Position numbers and translations under genes: made by a program. A DNA stretch of 64,000 bases from Mercurialis annua. Lineage: Eukaryota > Streptophyta > Magnoliopsida > Malpighiales > Euphorbiaceae. The notes under the pieces are model-generated. The model was not told the DNA's origin and made no database searches. It saw only the letters and a list, made by a program, of their open reading frames with translations. The DNA lies in the NCBI RefSeq assembly GCF_937616625.2, contig NC_065572.1, forward strand, positions 43,551,653 through 43,615,652. Reading direction: 5' to 3'. Of this stretch, positions 26,133-37,369 are shown in pieces (position 1 is the first letter of the stretch; the number at the start of each line of letters is the position of its first letter).

Positions 26133-26170
26133 ACTGGTGACCACACAGCCTATTGACTCCCTATAGGTAG
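26133..26170 (-). ncRNA. Conserved double-hairpin motif (element A)
   Basis: On the minus strand a stem CCTAT/ATAGG is followed by a second near-palindrome, CTGTGTGGTCACCAG. Both align with the double hairpin in LTRs B, C and D, although the first stem here is only 5 bp and looks eroded. If transcribed, it would lie in the LTR part of the RNA. This is a candidate structural element, not a proven RNA gene. Confidence 0.5.
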
Positions 26171-26772
26171 CTAGTTTCTTCGGATCACATACTAGATTCT
26201 TATATATATGATTTAATCAAATCATATAGCATATACCATATTGACAAAACATATAAGATGTGATGCGTTTCAATATAATATATAAAACATACTATCAAAT
26301 AACTTTCATAGACAATACATGAAAGTAAAGTGCAACTCACTTGGACCGCTATCCAATCTATGACGTGGTCAATATGATAATATGCTCGCACTAGCCCATG
26401 TTTGCTGACCTCACCGCTCGTTGACACGTCCGTTACATATTAATTGATGTTTGATAGTTAGACGTGAAACTCGTGTTTTACATGCATAATACTTTTAACT
26501 TCTAGGTTTTTGGGCTTAATTTCATCATTAATGTTATTCATGAATCGATAATCCTTTATCGTATTGACAACTTAACACATACCATTTCTCATATTCAAGG
26601 ATCATTTAACTTGCTAATCGTTTTCCATTTTTGTTTATCACCTAAAACGTCAAGCTTGAATCTTAATTCAGGATTCTCGGGGTTCAAGATTCGTCTTTAT
26701 GGTCTAATGTCCGTAAAATCAAAAGTCTAGGTCGAATAGGGGATAAAATACCCATTTCGTGCTTCGAATCAG

Positions 26773-26830
26773 CTGTGCGGGCGCACAGGAGGTACTGTGC
26801 GTCCGCACAAGATGTTGTGCGCTCGCACAG
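26773..26830. promoter_or_regulatory. Triple GTGCG..CGCAC palindromes (element A)
   Basis: Three imperfect palindromes lie in a row: CTGTGCGGGCGCACAG (26773-26788), CTGTGCGTCCGCACA (26795-26809) and TTGTGCGCTCGCACAG (26815-26830). The two-base centre varies while the arms stay constant. Similar CACG..CGTG palindromes occur in LTRs B and C, suggesting a shared dimeric binding site or a hairpin series. The function is unknown. Confidence 0.6.
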
Positions 26831-27325
26831 CCCCGAAAATCCTTTTCCCAGTTTTCCCGATGTACCTTAACATACCACACACGGAAAAGACACTCTTCCA
26901 TACAAAACCCGTATTTTAGTGTCTCCGAAATCGAGCTAGTTAAGACGAAATCAAAATCCCTAACTTATCACACATAAAACAGCCAACAATTTCTTTATTT
27001 CAACGCCAATTTTTAAAGTCTTACCTTAAAATGCTTCTCTGAGACGATAGAGAATTAAATTTCGAGAAGTTTAACACAAAAAACGCGAAATTCGTACGTC
27101 GAACGGCAAAACCCTCGCGATCACCGTCTTTTTCTTCGTTTCTTCTCGATTCTTCTTCTCCTTCTCTGATTTCTTTCTTTTGAATTTGAGTCATAGATAT
27201 ATATTTTGGCTAAAATGATTCTTTGATCCTTATTTTCTTTAGTTATTACAATTCATCCTTTAAACTTTTCCTTTACTCGATCTAATCAATTGATTAATCG
27301 ATTAATACTTTAATCAATTCGTATA

Positions 27326-27354
27326 CGTATTATTTATATACAATAAATAATACG
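27326..27354 (-). promoter_or_regulatory. 11-bp inverted repeat around a TATA-like motif (element A)
   Basis: Perfect arms CGTATTATTTA and TAAATAATACG flank a 7-base loop. On the minus strand the loop and right arm form TATATAAATA, a TATA-box-like string. LTR B has the same arms with a different 8-base loop, so the arms appear conserved. Confidence 0.6.
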
Positions 27355-28759
27355 ATCCAAAAATTTATATTTTCCCGTTGAAAAACTTATAATTTCGATT
27401 TTAAAGAATTTATTGGCTAATTACCAGTTTGATTCCTAAACTTTATTTGGTAACTTTTCTTGACATTTTTCCTTTTAGTCCCAACTCCAACATTTAATCT
27501 GGCGTATAATATTAAATTCCTTGTAATAATCTTTCTGAAACCGACCTTCTAAGATTTTATTTATCTTAATTTCTCGGAAATGTTCCCGATATCGCCACTC
27601 CGACAACTCAAAACTGTAAACGTGGTCCAATTAAATAATTTAAACTTACGGGGTATTACAACAAACGTTTCAGATTTTTAGCAATTTAAGCCAAACGTTT
27701 ACAAAAGCTACGAAACAAAGCCAAACGTTTTACAAATATTACAAAACAAATCCAAGCGTTTCACCTTTAATCCAAATGTTTATAAACGTTACGAAACAAA
27801 TCCAAACGTTTTCCCATTTTCGCGATTTAAGCCAAGCGTTTAAAGCGTTACAAAACAAATCCAAACGACTTAAGCCGAACGTTTACAAAGTTACAAAACA
27901 AATCCAAACATTTACAAAATTACAACCGTAACGTTTGTAAACGTTTGGCTCAAATCGCTAAAAAGGGGAAACGTTCGACCTTGTGTCGTAATGTTTGTAA
28001 ACGTTTGGCTTTCCCAATTTTAGTAATTTAAGCCAAACGTTTACAAATGTTACGAAACAAAGCCAAACGTTTCCAAATATTAGAAAACAAAACCAAGCGT
28101 TTCACCTTATTAGTAATTTAAGCCAAACATTTACAAACGTTATGAAACAAATCCAAGCGTTTCACCTTTTTAGTGATTTAAGCTAAACATTTACAAAGGT
28201 TACGAAACAAAACCAAACGTTTCACCTTTTTTTTCGTAACGTTTGTAAACGTTTGCCTTAAATTGTTTGGATTTGTTTCGTAACGTTTTAAACATTTGGC
28301 TTAAATCGCTAAAATTGTGAAATGTTTGGATTTGTTTCGTAACGTTTCTAAACGTTTGGCTGAAATTGCAAAAAAAGGGAAACATTTCGATTTGTTTCGT
28401 AACGTTTATAAACGTTTGGCTTCAATCGCTAAAAAGGTGAAACGTTTGGATTTGTTTCGTAACGTTTACAAACGTTTGGCTTCAATCACTAAAAGGGTGA
28501 AAACTTTGGATTTGTTTCGTAACTTTTGTAAACCATTTGGCTTAAATCGCTAAAAAGGTGAAACATTTGGTTTTGTTTCGTAATGTTTTTAAACGTTCGG
28601 CTTCAATCACTAAAAAGTTGAAACGTTTGGTTTTGTTTCGTAATGTTTGTAAACGATTGGCTTGGATTTGTTTCGTATCGTTTGTAAACGTTTGGCTTAA
28701 ATTGCTAAAATGAGGAAACGTTTGGATTTTTTTTAACATTTGTAAACGTTTGGCTTAAA

Positions 28760-31700
28760 TCGCTAAAAGGGCGAAACGTTTTGATTTGTTTCGTACAATT
28801 TGTAAACGTTTGGCTTAAATCGCTAAAAAGCTGAAACGCTTGGATTTGATTCGTAACGTTTGTAAACGTTTCGCTTAAATTGCTAAAAAGGGAAAACGCT
28901 TGGTTTGTTTCGTAACGTTTGTAAATGTTTGGCTTAAATCGCTCAATAGGTGAAACGTTTGGTTTTGTTTCGTAATATTTGTAAACGTTCAGCTTAAATC
29001 GCTAAAAATGTGAACGTTTGGTTTTGTTTCATAACCTTTGTAAATGTTTGGCTTAAATCGCTAAAAAGGTGAAACGTTTGGATTTGTTTCATAATGTTTA
29101 TAAATGTTTTGTTTAAATTGCTAAAAATGTGAAACGCTTGGATTTGTTTCGTAACGTTTGTAAATATTTGGCTTTGTTTGTAACGTTTGTAAACGTTTCG
29201 CTTAAATTGCTAATAGGTGAAACGTTTGGTTTTGTTTCATAACATTTTAAACGTTTGGATTTATTTCGTAACTTTTGTAAACGTTTGGCTTAAATCGCTA
29301 AAAAGGGAAACGTTTGGTTTTGTTTCATAGCCTTTATAAATGTTCGGCTTAAATCGTAAAAAGGTGAAGCATTTGGATTTGTTTCGTAACGTTTTAAATG
29401 TTTGGCTTAAATCGCTAAAATGGGGAAACATTTGGATTTTTTTCGTAACGCTTGGATTTTTATCGTAACGTTTTAAACATTTGGCTTAAATTGCTCAGTT
29501 TATAAACGTTTACAAACCAAATCCAAACGATTCCCCATTTTAGCGATTGAAATCAAACGTTTACAAACGTTACAATACGAATCCAAGTGTTTCACCTTTT
29601 TAGCGATTTAAGTCAAACGTTTACAAACGTTAAGAAACAAAACAAAACGTTTCACATTTCCTTAAACAATTAAACCAAACGATTAAAAAGGTGAAACATT
29701 TGGATTTGTTTCGTAACGTTTGTAAACGTTTGGCTTACACTGCTAAAATGGAGAAACGTTTGCATTTGTTTCGCAACGTTTTAAACGTTTGGCATAAATC
29801 GCTTCGGATTTGTTTCGTAACGTTTTCAACGTTTTGGCTTAAATAGCTAAAATGGGGAAACTTATGGATTTATTTTGTACCGTTTGTAAACGTTTGGCTT
29901 GAATCACTAAAATGGAGAAACATTTGGTTTTTTCGTAACGTTATAAAAACGTTTGGATTTGTTTCGTAAAGTTTGTAAAATTATGGCTTAAATTGCTAAT
30001 ACATGAAACGTTTGGATTTGTTTCGTAACGTTTTAAACGTTTGGTTTTGTTTCGTAACGTTTATTAACGTTCAACATAAATCGTTAAAACGTTGGGATTT
30101 GTTTCGTAACGTTTGTAAATGTTTGGCGTAAATTACTAAAAAGGTGAAACGCTTGGATTTGTTTCCTAACGTTTGTAAATGTTTGGCTTAAATAACTAAA
30201 AAGGTGAAACGTTTAGATTCGTTTCGTAACGTTTGTAAACGTTTGGCTTAATTGCTAAAATGGGGAAACGTTTGGAATTGTTTCGTAACGTTTGTTTTAA
30301 ATCGCTAAAAAGGTGAAACGTTTGGTTTTATTTCATAGCCTTTGTAAAGGTTTGGCTTAAATCGCTAAAATGGGGAAACATTTGGATTTGTTCCGTAATG
30401 TTTAAAACGTTACAAAACAAATCCAAACGTTTCCCCTTTTTAGCGATTTAAGCCAAACGTTTATAACGTTACAAAATAAATCCAAACATTTCTCCATTTT
30501 AGCAATTTTAGCCAAACGTTTACTAACGTTACGAAACAAATCCAAACGTTTTCCCTTTTTAACAATTTAAGCCAAACGTTTACAAACGTTACAGAACAAA
30601 TCCAAGCATTTCACCTTTTTAGCAATTCAAGCCAAATGTTTACAAACGTTACGAAACAAATCCAACTGTTTCACCTTTTTATCGATTTAAGCCAAACATT
30701 TACAAACGTTAAAGAAAAAATTCAAAATGTCACCTTTTTAGCGATTGAAACTAAACGTTTCACCTTTTCAAAGATATAAGCCAAACATTTACAAACGTTA
30801 TGAAAGAAATCCAAACGTTTCACCTTTTTAGCAATTTAAGCCAAACATTTTCAAACGTTTCGAAACAAATCAAAATGTTTCACCTTATAGCAATTTAAGC
30901 CAAACGTTACGAAACAAATCAAAACATTTCACCTTTTTAGCGATTGAAGCTAAACGTTCAACCTTTTTGGCGATTTAAGCCGAACGTTTTCAAACGTTAT
31001 GAAACAAATCCAAACGTTTCAAACGTTTGGCTTAAATTGCTAAAAAGGTGAAATGTTTGGTTTTGTTTCGTAACTTTTGTAAACGTTTGGTTTTGTTTCG
31101 TAACGTTTTTACCTTTTTAGCGATTTAAGCCAAACGTTTGGTTTTGTTTCGTAACAATTATAAACGTTTCGAAATGAAACCAAACGTTTAAAACGTTACG
31201 AAACAAATCCAAACGTTTCATATTTTTAGCGATTTAAGACAAACGTTACAAACGTTACCAAACAAATCCAAACGTTTCCCCATTATAGCGATTTCAGGTT
31301 ACGAAATAATCCAAGTGTTTCACCTTTTTAGCAATTTAAGCCAAATGTTTACAAACGCTACGAAACAAATCCAAACTTTTCCCCATTCTAGCCATTTAAG
31401 CCAAATGTTTACAAACGTTACGGAAAAAAACCAAACGTTTCCCTTTTTAAAAGATCTAAGCCAAACGTTTACAAACGTTACGAAACAAATCCAAACGTTT
31501 CCCCTTTTTAGCGATTTAAGCCAAACGTTTACAAACGTTACGAAACAAATATAAATGTTTCCCCATTTTAGCGATTGAAGCCAAATGTTTATAAACGTTT
31601 GGTTTTATTTTGTAATTTTGTAAACGTTTTGGCTTAAATCGCTAAAAAGGGGAAACGTTTGGATTTGTTTCGTAACGTTTCTAAAGGTTTGGCATAAATC

Positions 31701-32980
31701 GCTAAAAATGGGAAATGTTTGGTTTTGTTTCGTAACATTTGTAAACGTTTGGCTTAAATTGCTAAAAAGGGGAAACGCTTGGATTTGTTTCGTAACGTTT
31801 GTAAAGTTTGGCTTAAATCGCTAAATAGGTGAAACGTTTGGTTTTGTTTTGTAGTATTTGTAAACGTTCAACTTCAATCGTTAAAAATGTGAAATGTTTG
31901 GTTTTGTTTCATAACCTTTGTAAATGTTGGCATAAATCGCTAAAAAGGTGAAACGTTTGGATTTGTTTTATAATTTTTATAGATGTTTTGTTTAAATTGC
32001 TAAAAATGTGAAACGCTTGGATTTATTTCGTAACGTTTGTAAATGTTTGGCTTTGTTTTGTAACGTTTGTAAATGTTTGCCTTAAATTGCTAAAAAGGTT
32101 AAACATTTGGTTTTGTTTCGTAACGTTTTAAACGTTTGGATTTATTTCGTAACGTTTGTAAACGTTTGGCTTAAATCGCTAAAAACGGAAACGTTTGGTT
32201 TTGTCTCATAGCCTTTGTAAACGTTCGGCTTAAATCGTAAAAAGGTGAAGCATTTGGATTTGTTTCGTAACGTTTTAAACGTTTAGCTTAAATCGCTAAA
32301 ATGGGGAAACATTTGAATTTTTACCGTAACGCTTGGATTTTTATCGTAAAGTTTTAAACATTTGGATTAAATTGCTCGGTTTATAAACGTTTACAAAACA
32401 AATCCAAACGTTTCCCCATTTTAGCGATTGAAGCCAAACGTTAACAAACATTACAAAACGAATCCAAGCGTTTCACTTTTTTAACGATTTAAGCCAAACG
32501 TTTACAAACGTTACGAAACAAAACAAAACGTTTCACATTTACTTAAACATTTAAACCAAACATTTAAAAAAGTGAAACATTTGGATTTGTTTCGTAACGT
32601 TTGTAAACGTTTGGTTTAAATCGCTAAAATGGTGAAACGTTTGGATTTGTTTCGTAACGTTTTAAATGTTTGGCTTAAATCGTAAAATGGGGAAATATTT
32701 GGATTTGTTTCTTAACGTTTTAAACGTTTGGCTTAAATAGCTAAAATGGGGAAACGTATGGATTTGTTTTGTACCGTTTGTAAACGTTTGGCTTGAATCG
32801 CTAAAAAGGGGAAACGTTTGGTTTTGTTTCGTAACGTTATAAAAATGTTTGGATTTGTTTCGTAAAATTTGTAAATTTATGGCTTAAATTGCTAAAACTT
32901 GAAACGTTTGGATTTGTTTCGTAATGTTTTAAACGTTTGGTTTTGTTTCGTAACGTTTATTAACATTCGGCTTAAATCGG
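28760..32980. repeat. 2.88-kb repeat in block 2, two copies
   Basis: Two segments, about 28760-30100 and 31640-32980, share the same order of variants with an offset of about 2880 bp. Markers include a shortened stretch GTAACGCTTGGATTTTTATC (near 29447 and 32327) followed in both by a switch to reverse orientation (near 29507 and 32387). Both then have CACATTT, CTTAAAC and a return to forward orientation. Confidence 0.7.
30403..31592 (-). repeat. Inverted block homologous to 56699-57674
   Basis: Mostly reverse-oriented satellite with short forward interruptions near 31021-31109 and 31139-31167. The order of variants matches 56699-57674 on the far side of the transposon cluster, including AGCAATTCAAGCC, a short monomer with TTTAGCGATTGAA and a fold-back around 31021-31140. 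Confidence 0.75.
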
Positions 32981-33255
32981 TAAAAAGGTGAAACGTTTGG
33001 ATTTGTTTCGTAACGTTTGTAAACGTTTGGCTTAAATTGCTAAAAAGGTGAAACGTTTGGGTTAAATCGCTAAAAAGGAGAAACGTTTGGATTTGTTTCG
33101 TAACGTTTGTAAACATTTGGAATAAATCGCTAAAAATGTGAAACATTTGGATTTGTTTCGTAACGTTTGTAAACGTTTGGCTTAAATCGTTTAAAAGGGG
33201 AAACGTTTGGATTTATTTTGTAACGTTTGTAAAGTTTTGGCTTATTTCGCTAAAA

Positions 33256-33260
33256 AGGTC
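33256..33260. repeat. Target-site duplication AGGTC of element D (left)
   Basis: AGGTC directly precedes the first TG of LTR D and is repeated at 45466-45470, directly after the final CA. The bases belong to the satellite sequence. Confidence 0.9.
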
Positions 33261-33639
33261 TGAAATATCCCGTAATTTTAATTTTTTTTTTAAATATTAA
33301 TTTTAATTTTTACATTCCGCCAAGTTTTAAGTAATTTATTATTATTATTATTAAAAAGTTTTATTTAATTTTATTTGACTCATTCGTTAACTCGGCCGTG
33401 TTTCGTTACGGGAAAATTGATTAGTATTATTAAATTTAAAAGAAAAAAAAAAAGAAAAGAAGAAAAAGGATATATTCCATGCATGCAAAGTAAAGATCCC
33501 ATGCATGCCTTATTCTTTGTTTAAATCAATGTAATATGGCCCATCTATTTTGTAAGCATGAAAATCCCATGCACTTGCAACATTAAAACCCATGTTTCTT
33601 ATTATTAATTTGGCAGAAGCGAGAATCACCATCCTTATT

Positions 33640-33673
<34 letters not shown>

Positions 33674-34806
33674 ATGTTTCACGTTTTTTTCTTTTTTAAA
33701 CTTAAAAGTTCCCATCACTTAAAATAAACCCTAGCCGTCTATCAATCCAAACGTTCCTGAGATTTCCTTTCACCTTAATCCTTTCGATTCAAGATCCGGT
33801 AAGTAATTCTCATTGCTTTTCATGTTTTTCATTCGACATCGCATTACCGTTCTTAACTGATATCTCTATCTTTTTGGCATAAATATGAGTTTTGTTTTGA
33901 TTCGTTCATCCATTCCGTTGTCCTTTATTATCGCTACGTTTAGGAATCGATTACGGTACGTATCATTCTTCGTTTCGACGCCGTTTTGATTTCGCCGTGT
34001 AAATGTTATATTGCTGCCATGTTCTTGGTTGTGGCTGCCCTAAGTGTTTTCTTTGCTTAAATGATTACTCTGACTATTTTTTTTAGGTTATGATAAATCT
34101 ATTATTGTTGTTCATGAAGAAAGTTGCCATGATTAGTGTAAATCATGCATGGTTTTAAGCTTGCTTTAGATTGATAGTTACTGCAACTTTCTTGAGTTTG
34201 GCGGGAATGGATAAGTTCAAATAGGATATGGCTTTTGATGTTTGTTCATGGTTGTTTAAGTTGGTCATTAATGCATTAGGTGATTATTTGGCCATTTAAG
34301 TTCATAATTTCTAATGTTTTGTTTAGTGTTATAGCAATCCATATTTAAGTTTTTATCTTTCAATTATTATGACTTTAAATAAATTTGTATGATTATTAGA
34401 AAACTATTATTTTGGTTATTACGATTTGAAACCGAGCTTTTGATTATCGTTTAGGTTGTTAAAAATGCTAATTATATTAAATCTAAAAAAATATTATTTT
34501 ATTTATAATTGGCTTGATATTAATAATTATACTCTAAAAAACGGTAATTATTTTATAGGCTAAATTCATATAATTACTTGGGTAATTATTATTTAATTTA
34601 AAGTTTGACTTAGCGTGTCAAACTGGCTAAATTATAATTTAGTTTTTAAATTATTTTTTTAACTTATTTTAGTAAGAAATTTGTCGGTAACTATTGGTTA
34701 CTTGTGTTTTAAGCTATTGAGTTCCGTTTTAATATTTAATTATTATTTTATCAAATGTACTATTATAGAATTATAAACTGTGGTTTAACATTTTTTAAAT
34801 TATTTG

Positions 34807-34873
34807 GGTCGGGTTAGACTTGGGTCGCCCGACATTTGAAGTTAGCTTGGTAGTTATCGGTAACTCGGCTAAC
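34807..34873 (+). promoter_or_regulatory. Conserved adjacent hairpins (element D)
   Basis: A stem GTCGGG/CCCGAC is followed by nested stems GTTAGC/GCTAAC and AGTTA/TAACT with a TCGG loop. The same arrangement is present in both C LTRs (47883-47947 and 55496-55560). It is a possible RNA structure of unknown role. Confidence 0.5.
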
Positions 34874-35237
34874 CCACTATTTAAAAATTGATTTAATTTA
34901 CTATTTAAATAATATTTTCCGAAACGGATTTTAAAGTGGGAACTCAATAGACTTGTTATTTATGGCTTATTTATGATTTTATTATTATTTGAGTATTATG
35001 ATTACTCTGACTTGGCTTTACATTGATTTGTCGTTTGTGCAAGTCCTATGTGGTGTCTAGTACTCTCTAGAGTTAGGGTCTGTTTTTAATTATTATTTTA
35101 TACATTGTCTAGACCCGTCGACTGTTCGTACTTCAGAGGCGAACCAGAGTTAGATTGCTTGCTATTTTTTACGTGAAATAGCAAGCAGTGAGTTTATATC
35201 TCTATTTACCTCTTTATTAAACAAATGTTATATATAC

Positions 35238-35350
<113 letters not shown>

Positions 35351-35766
35351 AGCAACTTTTGAACTGTTTTCGTGTAATACCCCAAATATTTTAGAATAAT
35401 TAAGTCGTGCCACGTGTCGTGAATTTTGATAAATTAAGTCAAGAGGGATTTAATTTAATGATATCGGGAATTTAAAGTAATTTTTATTGAACGGATTATT
35501 GGGATTAAAGGAAAAGGGTTAGAAAATTAATATAAAATAAATTATAAATCCCGAGATAAGAATTAGTTCGCCAAGGTCCGCGAAATATTTTATAGTATTT
35601 GTGATAAACGTTTCGGGTCAATTGGAGACCTTTTAAAATTTGGACGCGGATGTGTTTAGGACTAAATTGTAAATTTTGAAAGTTTAAGGGCTAAAGTGTA
35701 AATTAGCCAATTAAGCCAGAAAATAGCGATTAAAAGATTATTAATAGAAAATAATAATTTTGGAGT

Positions 35767-35796
35767 CGTATTATTTATTTAGGTATAAATAATACG
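35767..35796 (+). promoter_or_regulatory. 11-bp inverted repeat with TATA-like motif (5' LTR B)
   Basis: Arms CGTATTATTTA and TAAATAATACG are perfect complements around an 8-base loop. TATAAATA at 35784-35791 overlaps the loop and right arm and is a candidate TATA box. The 3' LTR has the same structure at 42536-42565. Confidence 0.55.
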
Positions 35797-36278
35797 TACG
35801 TAATTGAGTTAAAGTAAATAAGTAATTGTTAAGTTAAAATAGAAAGTTTAATAGAGAATTGGTTTAAGTTAAAGAGTTTAAGGACTAAAAGTGACATTTA
35901 GCCAAAAGATATGAAACCTTCCAGACGAAGGATTGTCCAGAAATGGGAGCAGTGGAATCAAAAAGAGAGAGCGAGAGGAAAATGGAGATAACGCCGTTCC
36001 GTCGCTCGATCTTCGTTTCTCGCCCATTTCCGACGTTCTATAACTCCAAACGATCGTATTTCGACGGGTAATCACGGTAAGCTTGACGTTTTACCGTTTA
36101 AACGAATATATTTTAAGTTATATCGATTCAAAGTTTTAGGCCACGAAACGATTTTATCGTTTTATCGAGTATAGGATTGATATATAGCGTTTTGAGCTTA
36201 GAATACGCGTTTTGGCTGAGTTTGGAGCGTTTTTACGTATATAGCAGGTCGGAAACCCCGGAAATCGATTCCGGGGGA

Positions 36279-36476
36279 TCGTGCACGACTGTACACGATC
36301 GTGTACTGTGGTACACGAACGTGTACTTGAGGTACACGAACGTGTACCATCAATGGTACACGAACGTGTACTAAAGTACACGAACGTGTACCATCATATG
36401 GTACACGAACGTGTACCAAGGTACACGAACGTGTACCAAGGTACACGAACGTGTACCTCCCTGCACGGGCGTGCAC
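36279..36476. promoter_or_regulatory. Palindrome cluster GTACACG-AA-CGTGTAC (5' LTR B)
   Basis: One perfect palindrome, GTACACGATCGTGTAC, and seven copies of GTACACGAACGTGTAC are spaced about 19-26 bp apart. GTGCACG and a TGCACGGGCGTGCA variant lie at the edges. Just before it is CCCCGGAA, five bases, TTCCGGGG (36256-36276). Arms are conserved and linkers vary, which fits selection or amplification of the palindrome itself. It could bind a dimeric protein (the half-site contains ACGTGT, an ABRE/G-box-like core) or fold as RNA; neither is shown. Confidence 0.8.
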
Positions 36477-36983
36477 CCTTCGATTCTCGCACCCTGACTC
36501 TTCGTACCTCGATTGAATTAATTACGCGTATTGAATCGGAAATCGAATAGTAGTTAACCTAATGAGGTTATAAGAAGATTGAATTGGAAGTAATTTGCGA
36601 TCCGTAAACGAGTTTGATATCGTTTAATGGGATATGCGTGAGAAGCACGACGATTAGTAAGAGTTCAATGTGTCGAGTCTCGAGTCTAGAGTCAATCTTA
36701 GAATAGGATTCTGATGTGAGTCAAATGTTTTGAAATTGTTTTAGATCCAGCGAGGCAAGAAGGAGCTGGACCAGGAGCTCGGGAAGCTTGACGTTTCTAA
36801 AGCCCCGACGTATTTTTGGATAAGCGTTTTCTGTGAGTTTATACGATTTGCTTTTAAAGTATTTATCAAAGCAACTATTTTATATTGCTTTATATTGGAA
36901 TTGCATGTTTTATATGCGAAACGTTTTTATGATTTGCGCATATGTTTGATTTGAAACCGGTATTGATCCGATGGAACGTGCTA

Positions 36984-37019
36984 CCTATTGGGCGACAATA
37001 GGACTGTGTGATCACCAGT
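36984..37019 (+). ncRNA. Conserved double-hairpin motif (5' LTR B)
   Basis: Stem CCTATTG/CAATAGG with loop GGCGA is followed directly by ACTG-T-GTGATCAC-CAGT, a second fold-back. Equivalent positions in D (44702-44737), C (48413-48447 and 56027-56061) and A keep the pairing with different bases. It is a candidate cis-acting RNA structure in the LTR transcript. Confidence 0.6.
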
Positions 37020-37314
37020 TTTGATATGACTCAGCTGGGAGCTGATGATGAATATGAGATTTACGATTGGGTTATAATTTAGATACGCAGAGTGAACTCG
37101 GTTACGGTGTAGCCTGGAAGTCCCCGTATCTAGTGGCTGGGCCACCAGCGAGTTGGACTCGCGATTGATATTTATGATTGGGTTGATCGATTGATTATTA
37201 GTATGTTTGAGGATTAAGGTTTCAATCGGATCCTGTACTTGGCTGCACGAGGTTTGAACGCTATTGCATTGTTTTACGCTTTATGTTTTATATGGATACT
37301 TATTAGTAAATGTA

Positions 37315-37369
37315 TAAACTCACTCGGTATATTCCCATATACTGACCCCTCACAGTCTTCCTTTCAGGT
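37315..37369 (+). promoter_or_regulatory. Conserved LTR block ending in TTTCAGG (5' LTR B)
   Basis: AACTCACTCGGTATAT is followed by ACTGACCCC, a pyrimidine-rich stretch and TTTCAGG. The same order is found in LTRs A, C and D. The copy in the 3' LTR is at 44084-44138, with one base changed. Confidence 0.55.

Larger units (their letters stand above)
25222..27660 (-). mobile_element. Solo LTR of an LTR retrotransposon (element A)
   Basis: A 2439-bp non-satellite insertion, read on the minus strand as TGTAATACCCC...GGGTCGTGACA. Both ends match the LTR ends of element B, and several blocks inside are shared with it, but the two have diverged strongly, so A is a related family and not a copy of B. 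The flanking 5-mers are CCAAA and ACAAA, a target-site duplication with one change. No primer-binding site, polypurine tract or second LTR accompanies it, so it is best explained as a solo LTR left by LTR-LTR recombination. It has no plausible coding region. Confidence 0.9.
27661..33260. repeat. 60-bp satellite array, block 2 (mixed orientation)
   Basis: About 5.6 kb of the same satellite between solo LTR A and solo LTR D, with frequent orientation switches. Reverse-oriented stretches lie near 27661-27925, 28011-28231, 29507-29684, 30403-31020, 31168-31592 and 32387-32568; the rest is forward. Irregular short monomers are commoner than in block 1. I see no gene. Confidence 0.95.

Noticed and set aside
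33727..33737. Telomere-type repeat (AACCCTAG)
   Set aside because: A single copy, shared at the same place in LTR C, so it is part of the LTR leader and not a telomeric array.
36154..36550. Overlapping frames on both strands in LTR B
   Set aside because: They translate the palindrome cluster, giving repeated TNVY or RSCTLVH strings on both strands. A dyad array keeps several frames open without coding.
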